Source of the DNA: Solea solea
Taxonomy: Eukaryota > Chordata > Actinopteri > Pleuronectiformes > Soleidae
Direction: 5' to 3'
Assembly: GCF_958295425.1 (NCBI RefSeq)
Contig: NC_081137.1
Location: 5,350,238 to 5,414,237 of the forward strand
DNA length: 64,000 nucleotides
In this document: positions 11,367 to 22,280 of the stretch, piece by piece
Numbering within the stretch: the stretch's first letter is position 1
Layout: every line of letters starts with the position of its first letter
The notes under the pieces: generated by a model
Database searches by the model: none
What the model saw: the letters and a program-made list of their open reading frames with translations, nothing else
Told to the model about the DNA's origin: nothing
Position numbers and translations under genes: made by a program

Positions 11367-12617
11367 TTGCGAGTGTTTTCTCTTCACGTGCCTCTTATTT
11401 CATTTATGACAAGTCTTTCATGCACTTTAGAGGGATCCATCTAACATTCATGCCCATCGACACTCCCGCTTCAAAGTGGGAACACTCGCAGTTACGACTG
11501 GGTTTTCACATAAAACACATAAAGGAGACTCAGGTGGAAAAAGCCATACTGTAAATCAGTATCTGCTGCTCATGTCCCTTTGTCTATGCACACAAACAAC
11601 AACCAGAGCTGACGGATGTCTGGTGGATGCTTCGTACGCGTATATAGAAAGGATTTGCTCCCTTTTGTCTTTATTTGTTCAGACACTAAAACCCTCCGCG
11701 AGGTGACAAACACATGCAGCTGAGACTGGATACATTCTATTGTGCACACAGTGAGATCTGAGAGGTGAGTATTGTATGCAAATCCTGAGCCAAAAATAAC
11801 ACGCGCACATGCAGGCATACAAACTTTTACGCTCATTTTACTGTGCCTGCGAGGACCCTAAGGGATTTTAATCATTCCCAAAACTGAGAAGAATGAAATA
11901 TATATTGTCGTTTTTTGCTCAAGTGGCTGTGTGTTGTGCTGCAGACGGGGTAAAAGCTTTGGAGTAAATGACGAATAATTTAGAGGTTCACTGTTTTGGA
12001 TCATTTTTCCTCAACGGCAGCAGCGAGAGGCTCCACAGCTCGTTTTCACATTTGACCCGAGCATCATCGGAAATGTAACACCCTCTGTTTGCCCGCGTTT
12101 GAAAAACTGGAAAACTAACGATGGTGCTGTTCCTCACTGCAGCTGCACGGACACACAACGCACTGGACTGCTGACAAGTCCCTCTAGGAAATCACAGGCA
12201 ACGACTGCACATAATACACTCACAATATCTTTGGCAGTGCCAAGAGTAGCATGAAGAGAACAATGTTATAGCTTGTTGAAGATATTTAAAAATAAATGTT
12301 TCAGTCTTGGGTGATCTGGCACCTCTGAGGTGATAAGTTATTCTACAACATCTCCATCTAAGCTAAGTTTCTTTAAACTAGGGCTGTCAAATGATAAAGC
12401 AAGTGGTTAACCAGCTTTTACCAATGTATCTCCATTGGGAAATAAATGAATGTCAAGAGAATGACTTCATGAACTTGACTTTTATATTTATTTGGTCATT
12501 TTAAATCAAAATTACACACAATATTTACTTCAAGCGGCAAAAAACATTTGCACTTTGCAGGAGATAAAGTCTGGTTAACTTCTCTGTTTCAAACAGGTTA
12601 TATATTATATATAGTAG

Positions 12618-13688
12618 CAGAAGTGGAAAGTAATGGATTACATTTCTTTGCGTTACTGTAATTGGGGTTTGTTGTGTACTTTTTTTAAAATCTGTAATTT
12701 TACTTTTACTTGAGTATTTTATTTTGGAAGTACTGTACTTCGCTACGTTTTAAATCACATCCATTACCGAGTAAAAAAAAAAAGTTGGCCTGAATTAAAA
12801 ATAAATAAACGCTATTGAAACTTTGGCAGGGAATGATGAAGACACGTGAATGACGAGGACAAGTGAATGATGAGGACAGGTGAATGACAGGTGAATGATG
12901 AGGACAGGTGTATGACGAGGAAAGGTGAATGACGAGGACAGGTGTATGACGAGGACAGATGAATGATGAGGACAGGTGAATGATGAGGACAGGTGTATGA
13001 CGAGGACAGATGAATAATGAGGACAGGTGTATGACAAGGACAGGTGTATGACGAGGACAGGTGAATGACAAGGACAAGTGAATGATGAGGACAGGTGAAT
13101 GACAGGTGAATGATGAGGACAGGTGTATGACGAGGTAAGATGAATAACAAGGACAGGTGAATGACAGGTGAATGATGAGGACAGGTGAATAACGAGGACA
13201 GGTGAATGACAGGTGAACGATGAAGACAGGTGTATGACGAGGACAGATGAATGATGAGGACAGGTGTATGACTAGGACAGGTGAATAACGAGGACAGGTG
13301 AATAACGAGGACAGGTGAATGAAGAGGACAGGTGAATGATGAGAACAGGTGTATGACGAGGAGAGGTGAATGATGAGGACAGGTGAATGATGAGGACAGG
13401 TAAATGACGAGGACAAGGAGAATGACAGGTGAATGACGAGGACAAGGTGAATTGGCACTAATTCAGGTCCCCATTTGTGACCTTTGACCCATTTTGACTG
13501 ACACATTATGTGTTTACATATTTTAATTTGCCACACTTTGATTTATAAAGGTATGCCTTTATAAATTAGTAAATTTTAAACAAGCTACTTTTATACTTTA
13601 ACTTGAATACATTTTTAGACCAGTACTTTTACTTGTACTCAAAATAGTGGTACTTTTACTAGAGAATATTTCACTCTTTCCACCTCTG
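12618..13688. mobile_element. hAT-like MITE carrying an internal minisatellite, 1071 bp
   Basis: The ends CAGAAGTGGAAAG and CTTTCCACCTCTG are near-perfect inverted repeats. The flanks TATAGTAG and TATATTAG match at 7 of 8, as for a hAT target duplication. The shoulders contain the family's TTACTTTTACTTGAGTATTT-type sequence. The middle is replaced or expanded by a 17-bp tandem array (12831-13451). It lies in frem2 intron 3. Confidence 0.7.
12831..13451. repeat. 17-bp minisatellite, about 36 units
   Basis: The unit is GAYGAGGACAGGTGWAT, repeated with point changes over 621 bp. At several places a unit loses six bases (GAGGAC), giving 11-bp short units. Because 17 is not a multiple of 3, the array is open in several minus-strand frames and yields spurious Ser/His/Pro-rich peptides. 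It is not a CRISPR array: there are no spacers. Confidence 0.9.
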
Positions 13689-13716
13689 TATATTAGGGTT
13701 GGAGAGATGAATGAAC

Positions 13717-14033
13717 CGGGCTGCGGCTGTGGAGCAGGTTGTCTTTAAGCCAGAAAGTCATGGGTTTGCTCCCCAGCTCCTTCATGTCGATATGTCCTTG
13801 GGCAAGACACGGAAGCACAAGCTGCTCCTGACGGCTGTGCCGGCAGTGTGAATATGACATGAAATATGAATGGGAATTAAGGATGTGCGATCGAAAAAGC
13901 ACTGCACGTAGACACACTGTATGAACGTGCGAGTCAGTGGGAGTGAGTGGTTGAACGGCAAAGCTGTAGTGTAAAGCAGCTCTGAGTGGCTGTCAAGACT
14001 AGAAAAGCGCTATATAAATACAGATTATTTACC
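13717..14033 (+). mobile_element. tRNA-derived SINE, 317 bp
   Basis: The head resembles a tRNA gene with an A-box-like GGCTGTGGAGCAGG and a B-box-like GGTTTGCTCCC (13763-13773). It continues through TCCTTGGGCAAGACAC and ends AAAAGCGCTATATAAATACA plus a short tail. This arrangement is common in teleost genomes. It lies immediately right of the MITE ending at 13688. Confidence 0.7.
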
Positions 14034-14934
14034 GGCAGAGATTCACAGATTCGGTGAAACGTGAGCCAGCAGCAGAATTGTTTCTCCGCGTTTCTCTGCT
14101 GCAGCTTCGTTTATTTTATATCTGTTATCAGTGAGGTGTCCTCATAAAAGAGTCTCTATATGTCCCATCTTTTCTGTCCTGACGATCAGTTTGATCTACA
14201 TCAAATAAAAGACACAGAGGGATAATCCTCACTACAGGACGCATGAAGGTTACGTAGCCTTACTGTACAAAACCCCCTGAAGGGCACAGACGTATGTGTC
14301 TTGCCTGAGGTTGCATGAGGTTTCCTTCACAGCAGGTGGGAACACACTCACCCAGGACCTTTTCACTGCTTCACAGCCACAGTCCATTGTATTTGTCTCC
14401 ATAAACACACACCTACAAAGAGAGTTGCCCACGACACACGCTCTCTAGCTGCAAATATTTATTTCTTTTGTTCGGCATTGTTGATCATTTCACCACCGAA
14501 AGCAAAGACTGCACAGAGCCACATTTTGCTTGAGTGTAAAATATGCAATTCATCATAAAACTGTGGGATTGCAGGCACCTATATGCTCATTATAACGCGC
14601 AGGTAATTTCACAAGGAGACAATTGAGGCAGACATCTCTAGAAACAAGGATCAGGAAAGGGCCACGCTTTCCATTCTCTGCTGGTGAAATAAAATTATCT
14701 CTCCATCCACCTGGCTTGGCACCAATAATGAGGCTGGAATACATCCCACAGGAGATGATATACAGTATCTTAACCTGGCAAAGGTACACCTTGTTAACAA
14801 TCCTCCATTTATCTCTTAGCGCGAGGACAGACCAGGGAAGGACAGAGCAGAAAGGACAAAAAAAAACAACCCTGATTTATTCAAAGAGAATGAGAAATTG
14901 CATTTCCATCTTGTTTCCCCGTGGGGTTGGAAAG

Positions 14935-15200
14935 GAAAAGGGAAAACCTTGTGGATGAGAGGTGAACCATTTTCAAATAAAGTCCAGTTGCCTCTACCTG
15001 CAGTCTTGAAGATATAATGACCTGGAAGACCGAGAACTTTCACAGAAAAAGGAAAGGAAAGGAAAGAATGAAGCCTCTTGAATGAGAGGTGAAACGTCTT
15101 CCAAATATAACCCCTCAAGTCCAGGTGTCTCTTGTTTCCCCAGGCAAAAAAGTCCAGTTGCCCAACATCTACACTATTCAAGATACAATGACACAATGAC
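14935..15200. repeat. Degenerate tandem blocks with GAGAGGTGAA and AAGTCCAGTTGCC
   Basis: GATGAGAGGTGAACC (about 14953) and AATGAGAGGTGAAACGTCTT (about 15080) are each followed by a form of AAGTCCAGTTGCC (14980, 15117, 15150) and CAAGATACAATGAC-like text. The phrases are typical of a widespread teleost dispersed repeat, here in two or three diverged copies. Confidence 0.5.
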
Positions 15201-15819
15201 ATAGAAGCTTCTCAGGAAAAGGAGAGGAGAGGAAATGTGTGGGCAAGATAAGGACGTCAGATTTGGGTGTTTTATGAAAAGCACCCAGCGAGAGGGTGTG
15301 ACAAAACAAAGACAGCCAGCAGAAGTAACATCGCATCACAAACACAGGATGCACATGAGGAGGTGAGAATCCAAAGAACCGAGCTGGAGTGAGACGGGCA
15401 TGCAAAAAAAAAAAAAAAGAGAGAGAGAGAAAAGGAGGCTAGATATAAGATGAATGAGAAATGGAAAGTAGGTGGAAGAATGGAAGAGAGATGCTTATGG
15501 CACAGGACTCGAGACCAGGACTGTGAGGCTGCGAGGGAGCAGCAGGAAGAAGAGAGGTGGTGGTGTCTTTGATGAGAAAAGAAAAAAAAAGAAGCAGGTT
15601 AGGTGAAAAAGGACCAACTGCTGTCTGTATACCGATGGTGAAATGAGGTGAAATGAGATTATGGATGAAAAGACATGGAAGTGAGACGGGTTAAGTGGGT
15701 TGACGAGTCAGTGGGACGGGCGTCATAAAAGGAGAGGAGAACGTGAGAGAACTCATTTTTGAGGACGGCAAACAGAATTATACTGTGAGTGCACACAAGT
15801 GGACACAGTCTTTTTTCCC

Positions 15820-16586
15820 GCCTTTACACCTGGCATTCGGATGCGTTTTCTGTGATCGGATATGGCTTCACCACATGTATTCACACCTGGTATTAACATG
15901 CGTCTCCGGTGTCCACATCAAGATCCGACTGCTGCCCAATCACGGTCAAAGAATATAAGGACAAACACAAGAGGATACTTGAATGGAACCGCGTGCCCCT
16001 GACCTGGCTCTTCGTGCTTGGATTTCTCTTTCCTCGAGCAGCCAGCTACACGTGTAAGCTTGAAAACATCCAGTCTGGTTCCAGTGCTCGTGTCCAGGCG
16101 CGCTGGGCCTGAGCTCTGCTGTGTGGGAGCATCTTTGAACCTTGATCTCCTCTCTGCAGTCCTCCTTGACTGATCCTCCTCACATGTACACTCCTGTTGT
16201 GATGGAGCGCGTTTGGAACAGCATTGTCCTTCACCGTATCCTGGCACTGCACTAGCTTTCATCAGCAAAGCCTCTGTCAACAATCCTGGGTTCATCTACA
16301 TCGCTGATATACTCCCTGTCTGAAATGACTGAATTATTTGTGCATCGCAAACACAGAGCGTCAGCGAGAGAGAGAGAGAATGAAACAATAACTGAGGTTT
16401 TACCACAGAGATTTCTTTCTTTCTTGTCTTATTAATGTATTATTTAACTTCTTTTACCCTTTTAAGATTTTAAAGCTTCTCATCTTCCGAAATGTCTTTT
16501 GGTTTTGACAGCTATCGATTGAGATTTGGGCCTGGGTCTAAATCGGACTACATCTGTAAAGTGTGTCCATGTAAATGCAGTAAGGC
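15820..16586. mobile_element. Probable non-autonomous DNA transposon, about 770 bp
   Basis: The left side starts GCCTTTACACCTGGCATTCG and repeats the phrase TTCACACCTGGTATTAACAT. The right side ends GTCCATGTAAATGCAGTAAGGC, whose outer bases are a weak inverted match to the left end. No target duplication was established and no transposase is present. Confidence 0.45.
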
Positions 16587-17079
16587 CACGACTCATTTCC
16601 CTTGAGCTCAAACAAGCAGCCGATTAACTAATGAATCAACTGAAAATAAATCAGCAACAGTTTTGACAGTGTAATAATGTTTTTCAAGCCAATAGGTGTT
16701 CAAATGCGAGTATTTGCTTTCTTTCTCTGCTTTGTATGATTGTAAAATCAATACGTTTGGATTTTGAAACTACCGTTATGACAAAAAAAAAAGAGCGAGA
16801 CAAAAATCTATTGAATTATGTCTCCTTGGGCTCTGGGAAACTGCGGTGCCATTTCTCAAATGTCCAAATCACTTAACTGACCTCGGTCCAACTGATGATT
16901 TGTTTCACTGCTGCAGAAACGAAATATCAAGAGAAAATGGCTGCAGAAGTGATTTTTAAAGTTTTGTGATTGTTTAAGTATGTTTAAACAATATAAAACA
17001 AATATAAATGTTATTTTTATTTCATCATTAACACAATCATAAACAGTTTATCCGTTTGGTATATTTCATTTTCATGGTT

Positions 17080-17215
17080 TTGTCAATCACACTGGTGTTC
17101 ACTCATGTGTGTATCATCTATTTCCCTCTAAATGGAAACATAACTTACAAATGTGACATAATCGAGACGAGGTTTCACAAGGTATTCACTTTTCAAACTG
17201 AAAGCTGAATACCTC
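17080..17215. repeat. Dispersed repeat family V, copy 2
   Basis: It contains TGTCAATCACACTGGTGTTC, ATCATCTATTTCCCTCTAAA and GGAAACATAACTTACAAATG, closely matching the copies at 22070 and 62756. Confidence 0.55.
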
Positions 17216-18394
17216 TTTAAATCCAAAATTCAAAAACAGGTAAAACCCACAGAAAGGCGATAGACTCCTTTCCTTCTCCTGTATACGCCGGGAAAAGTGA
17301 ATCATGTTATAATTTGAAGTACCACTGGTGGGTCCGTGTCGGCTTCAAACACTTGCTGACAAACTCCTGAACGCATTCATCAAACACACGCTGCAAAATG
17401 ATCTACTGCGGAAAGAAATCATTAAAACTTAAGCCAAACAACATGAAAGCTAAATTAGCAGCGAGAGGGAAACAAGCAGAGCCTCGGCAACAGACTCTTA
17501 ATGAGATACTGGTTTGACAACAACACCAACTACAGCTTCGGAATTGAGTCGAGATGACAGCAAAAATCAATCGGTGGTACTATTACTGTGGCAGTATGGT
17601 ATTGGATTGCATTAGATTGTACGGTGTTTTCTACTACTTGGTCCATTTTGAAAGTATTGCCACTCTATTATTGGCTCATTGGCTCCATTCTTCTGTTCAC
17701 CGGCTCAGCAAATTGAAATCTATAAAAGTTATTAGACGTTGATCAGCCGCAGTTTCTCGGCCTGGGTTTGTCATGGACTGGACCGTACTTCATCATCTGC
17801 GGCTGAGCAGAACCTCACTGGACATACGGACACACGAATACTAGAAATAGAGTTAACCAGTCACTTTATCAAGAGTCGAGGACAACACCCAGTGTGGTCT
17901 TACTGCCGTAGACCATCTGCTGCACGATTCAGAAATAGTCTTTTTATACTTTGTTCACAACAAGTTGTTACTCGCGCCTATTTGCCTTTTTATCATCTCG
18001 AACCTCTGGCATCGCGAGCAGTTAAACTGGTGTACTTAGTGAAGTGGCTGAGTCTATGATCTTCTCTTTTGTGAGCGCCGCTTCGCCCACGGCGTCCACT
18101 TGTATTGATTTGCAGCACGCTCTGCATCTGGCCAAGAGGTTGTCCTTGGGATCTTGGGCAAGACAGTCTTAGAATTTGCATTTCCCAGGCATCACATCAA
18201 GTAAAGACATGAAGACATACCCAACACTACTTGTTACATCTTATTACTATGCTGTAAAAGAAACTGCAACCCGAATTTCTTTTATTAATATTTAAAATGT
18301 TGTATACTGTAAAACCTTTTTCGCTTAAATATTCCCGGAAACCATCTTCTGCAACATGTTGCAGCTACATTGGCCGGGATGGATAATACTATTA

Positions 18395-18420
18395 GTGTGT
18401 GTGTGTGTGTGTGTGTGTGG
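18395..18420. repeat. GT microsatellite
   Basis: A GT run in frem2 intron 3. A short complementary ACACACACAC tract at about 18515-18526 could pair with it. Confidence 0.9.
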
Positions 18421-19563
18421 GAGAGATAACCAGATGCTCACACACCAACTGTGCAAAGAGATGCAAGCTCTCATGTGTGCCCGAGAGATCAACTCACAAC
18501 CTTCTCTAGTTACACACACACACACAGGTAGAAAAGTCTTAAAGCTCACATAAACTGCCGGACTGTGATGCCGCCACCAGACCAGCAGTGAACAGGGATC
18601 AGAATGACGACGGGGAGCAAGAGCTGCTTTATAGCTGCTGATTCTCTGAGAGCGAACAAGGTGACATATGATAGAGTCCAGGCTAAGGGAGCGTTCAGGG
18701 ACAACATTGTCATCATCCCTCTGAAACATCCGCACATACGAGCACAAAAAATATGCGACGCTGTTCTCTGCCAATTACAAATAACCTCCATCTGCTGGTC
18801 TTAAAAGCTCGGAAATGAAAAGTGATGTTTGTTTACCTGGCTGGATTTGAGTTTTCAGACGCACAGGGCCAACGGTAAGTTGTGGGCATTTTTATTTTAA
18901 AGTCTACTTAAGATTCATTAATGCTCAGGCTTTGAGAAAGAGGTGAAATGTTCCTGGTGCCACTGTTGACTGTTGTGACAAGACATTTTAAAGCTTGGTG
19001 TGGCTAAGAAGGTGACCTGAGGTAAAACAATTACCTTAGATTGATGATGGTCTTAATTTAAGGGTCTAGTTTAAGTGGAACTGCAGTCTTTTTTTTCCTT
19101 TTCAGCAGTGGTAACATTTCGAAGAACAGGAGCTTATTCCACAAAGTCAACAGTACACCGAGACACTTTAAAATTGTGAGAGAGCATCTTGAATTTCATG
19201 TGATCTCAGTGTCATCTCAATCTCCCACCTCTTTCTTTTATGCAGCGCGGCAACTTTGAGGCACTGACACTTCAAAACCCACCTAACATAAAACAGCTTC
19301 ACAAAGTGAGACTGACATGTTTGCTCTTTTGCTTCCCAGCTACTGTATAGTGTCGAATTACACGCAGCAAAACAACGGAAGGACTCGATTCCCACCCATG
19401 GAAATCAACCAGTATCTAGGCAAACCTTTTTTATGGAGCCATTGTGATTCCGGTTAAATACAGTTACTGTGTATGTATCAGGCTATAAGTATCAAGAAGC
19501 AGAAATTTAACTCAATTCAGTGTGGTCAGTTGGTCAAATATGAACATAACCACTCATTATCTG

Positions 19564-20198
19564 TAGAGACGTTCCAATACCATTTTTTCCCTCCCGATAC
19601 CGATTCCGATACTTGTGCTGTGGGTACCGATACCGATACCAGTGTGTTATAAAAAAAAATATCATACTACTGGTCATACTCATCGGGTCCAAACACCGCA
19701 GCACTGGCAGAGCTTCATGTTTCCATGACGACTGACCGGGAAAGGACGCGCGTGACATCATTTTTACATGACTCCAGATTGTTAAAATGAGTCTCTGAAG
19801 TAACGCTAAACTTTAAAAACAGAGGCATACATACGCAGGACACAGGTACGCTGGTTAGTTGTAGCGCTGCTCTTTTCGTTTAATAAACGGGCCGCTCCAG
19901 TTTGACTGTAGGCGCGCTAACGGAGCTAGCGCCGCTAACGGAGCTAACTGGTAAATACTGCCAAACCGCCAACATGATGAGCTAACGTTAGCTCCTTGTC
20001 TACAGGTGTCGGGTGATCGGTTCTTCTTCACACCTCTAAAACAGCACAGCGCAACTGTTTCAAGAGCGTCGGAGAAGAACCGTGTCAGAGCTAACGGAGC
20101 TCGAATAAATTACGTGGTATCGGATCGGTGCATGGACTCCAGTACTCGCCGATACCGATGCCCACATTTTCGGCAGTATCGGTATCGGAACAACTCTA
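19564..20198. mobile_element. Full-length hAT-type MITE, 635 bp
   Basis: The ends are inverted: TAGAGACGTTCCAATAC at the left, and GTATCGGAACAACTCTA at the right (TIRs matching at 14 of 17). A perfect 8-bp target duplication ATTATCTG sits at 19556-19563 and 20199-20206, the size expected for hAT transposases. The interior contains repeated CCGATACCGAT-type and AGCTAACGGAGCTAAC-type segments and no transposase, so it is non-autonomous. It lies inside frem2 intron 3, about 200 bp from the acceptor-distal side of exon 3. Confidence 0.8.
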
Positions 20199-20396
20199 AT
20201 TATCTGTCTTCAGGCAGAAGAATGTCTGGACATTTGTGGACATTTGGATAAAATGGACCAAATGGCGTGACATTTGAATGTGGTAATCCATCTTAAAAAT
20301 TTCAGTGGAGCAATCCTGACAGAGCAGAACCGTCACCCCGCAAAAAAAAGGAAGCCTATCTTCGGGGATTAGAGGCAGAAAGACAAACACACTCAC

Positions 20397-20543
20397 CAAT
20401 AAAAGCCGTCTCTCCCAGGTAACCTCTCCGCCTGAGCACCACCTCCAGATATTTGTCCTCTTCGTCCACCACGTAGTACTCTTTCTCCAGAGAGATCCAG
20501 GCCCAGTCCAAACGGAACTGCTGTCCCTTCAGTTTGTTGCCAC
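20397..20543 (-). CDS. frem2: frem2 coding exon 3: start of Calx-beta domain 1
   Basis: A 147-nt exon, phase 1/phase 1, with acceptor catccag and donor gtgagt. Residues about 1695-1743 include [20 protein letters not shown] and then [17 protein letters not shown]. The WAWISxEKEYY and [10 protein letters not shown] strings match the FREM2 type of the first Calx-beta domain as I know it, and separate it from FREM1 and FRAS1. Calx-beta domains are Ig-like calcium-binding modules that follow the CSPG array in this family. The exon is isolated between introns of 14.1 kb (upstream) and 9.3 kb (downstream). Confidence 0.93.
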
Positions 20544-21639
20544 CTGGATGATGAATATAAAGTCACTGTGTTAACATCATCTTTGCTAATATAACATCTT
20601 TTATCTTCACTCTTTCTATTATTGATACATTTCTTTCATATTCACAACCTATATTGTGTCTCAGTCATGTGTAAAGCACTCTGAATTCCACCTAATTTGT
20701 TTGCACAGTGATGTATAAATAAAGATGGACGGGTTGGTGAATTCATTTAGATTTTAATTCGGAATTAAGTGAGTGTTGCCTCTCGAACCGCTAAATAACA
20801 CAGGTGTGTGGACGCGCCGTCTCTGTGGAAATACTGAACGAGCTGTGCGGCTGCTCGTGACCTTTTGCGACCCAGAGGAGAAATTAGCAGAAAACCGCGA
20901 TGACACAAATGATATGAATTATTTTTCAAAACGCAGTCCAAATATTCAATAAAAAAAACCTCTGCTGCAGAGTATTTATTTTGGATTGGATGGATAAGAA
21001 TTAATTAGATGAATTCACATTCACCTTTGGCAAAATGCCTTTTTTTTTTTTCTTTCCCCTCCTTGCTTTGACAAAAATAGCACGGCGTCCTGAGTATGTG
21101 AGTGTGCCAGGCAATCACTGTTATAAAGCAGAAGTTGGCAGAGTAAATACTAGGGTTAGTGCTGGGATTAAAGAACCTCAATGCTATCACTTCAACAAGC
21201 AGACAGGCAGGATGCCGTTCAGAAGGATGCTTTGGGTTTCTAATATGCCCACACACTGGAAAACAGGATGCAGTTTTTGCAATGATGAATGGACATAATA
21301 AGAAAACACTGTAAAACTATAGAGTATAATGTGCGGTGTGGAGGTGGGTTTCTTTTTTTTTTGTTCAGTGACAACACAACGCTTAACGGTGAGTGCTGAA
21401 CCAAGTGTTTGAGAGACTGTTTTGCTGGCAGGAAAACGCAGAGGTGGAGGACTCTTTGTGCGAGTGTCGCGTGTGGGCCGTCAGAAAGGAAATCTCGCTG
21501 AGCACAATCGAGGGCAGTTTCAAAGCTATTATGTATCCGAGTCGTAAAATGCCTCTTAAAAATGTCGGCGGAAAGAACACACACTGTAGCACTTAACTTG
21601 TGTTGTGCAGACAGTCATTGAACGACTGACTTATCCAGT

Positions 21640-21783
21640 ATACTGGTGTTCTCCTGCTCCAGCACACCTGATTCTAATGAGTGGGTTTGACAAGCTGCTT
21701 TGAGTCAGGTGTGTTGGAGCGGGGAAACATCAAAAACATGGAGGGTTAGGCGTCCCCGAAGGACCAGGATTGGGAAACACTGC
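21640..21783. repeat. Short palindromic dispersed repeat
   Basis: CCAGCACACCTGATTC is followed by GAGTCAGGTGTGTTGGAGC, its approximate inverted partner, and the unit ends GGACCAGGATTGGGAAACAC. This form is frequent in fish genomes. It lies in frem2 intron 2. Confidence 0.6.
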
Positions 21784-22069
21784 AGTCTTATGACACCCTT
21801 ATATCAACATTCACCCTGAGAGATGTTATCATATCCAGATCATGCAAGCACAGGTGTGAACGCTACTAATCTGTCCTGAACGCGCCCTCGGACAGAAACG
21901 ATGTTTGAGGTTTAAGGAAGCACGCGGCCTCATCCCTGAGCTGCATGGAAGTAAATCCATCCTGAGGACGGATTAGAGACTCTCTACGCATAAGAAACCC
22001 TCCAGAATCACAATTTGGCCGGCGCTATGTTGACATGTCGCCTGCAACTAGGATCCTATCAAAGGACAC

Positions 22070-22280
22070 CAGCTGTCCATCACACTGGTGTCATGTGGAC
22101 CATACTTTATCGTCTATTTTCCTCTTAATGGGAACATAACTTATAAAGTGACATTATATGCTATAGAAGAAGACATCCACAGATAAACAGAATTATTTTT
22201 CACCCCCTAGTGGCCATTCATTATATTTCTACTTCCACTTTGGCGTCGTTGAGAGAAAATGGGAGCTGACGTCTAGGTTT
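22070..22280. repeat. Dispersed repeat family V, copy 3
   Basis: It contains TCCATCACACTGGTGTCATG, TTATCGTCTATTTTCCTCTT, TGGCCATTCATTATATTTCT and TTTGGCGTCGTTGAGAGAAA. It is the longest copy and defines the order of blocks. Confidence 0.6.

Larger units (their letters stand above)
11061..20396 (-). other. frem2 intron 3 (about 9.3 kb), non-coding, repeat rich
   Basis: Main contents are a MITE with an internal minisatellite (12618-13688), a tRNA-derived SINE (13717-14033), a degenerate tandem repeat (14935-15200), a TIR-bearing repeat (about 15820-16586), a dispersed-repeat copy (17080-17215), GT tracts (11339-11366, 18395-18420) and a full-length hAT-type MITE (19564-20198). No conserved coding segment is recognised. 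The phase-1 continuity of exons 3 and 4 leaves no gap for a missed exon. Confidence 0.8.

Noticed and set aside
12831..13451. Possible CRISPR-like array
   Set aside because: The units are contiguous with no unique spacers, and the context is a fish intron.
12706..13536. Minus-strand 276-codon frame rich in Ser, His, Pro, Leu, Ile repeats
   Set aside because: It is the translation of a 17-bp minisatellite, open in several frames at once, with no start context or splice structure.
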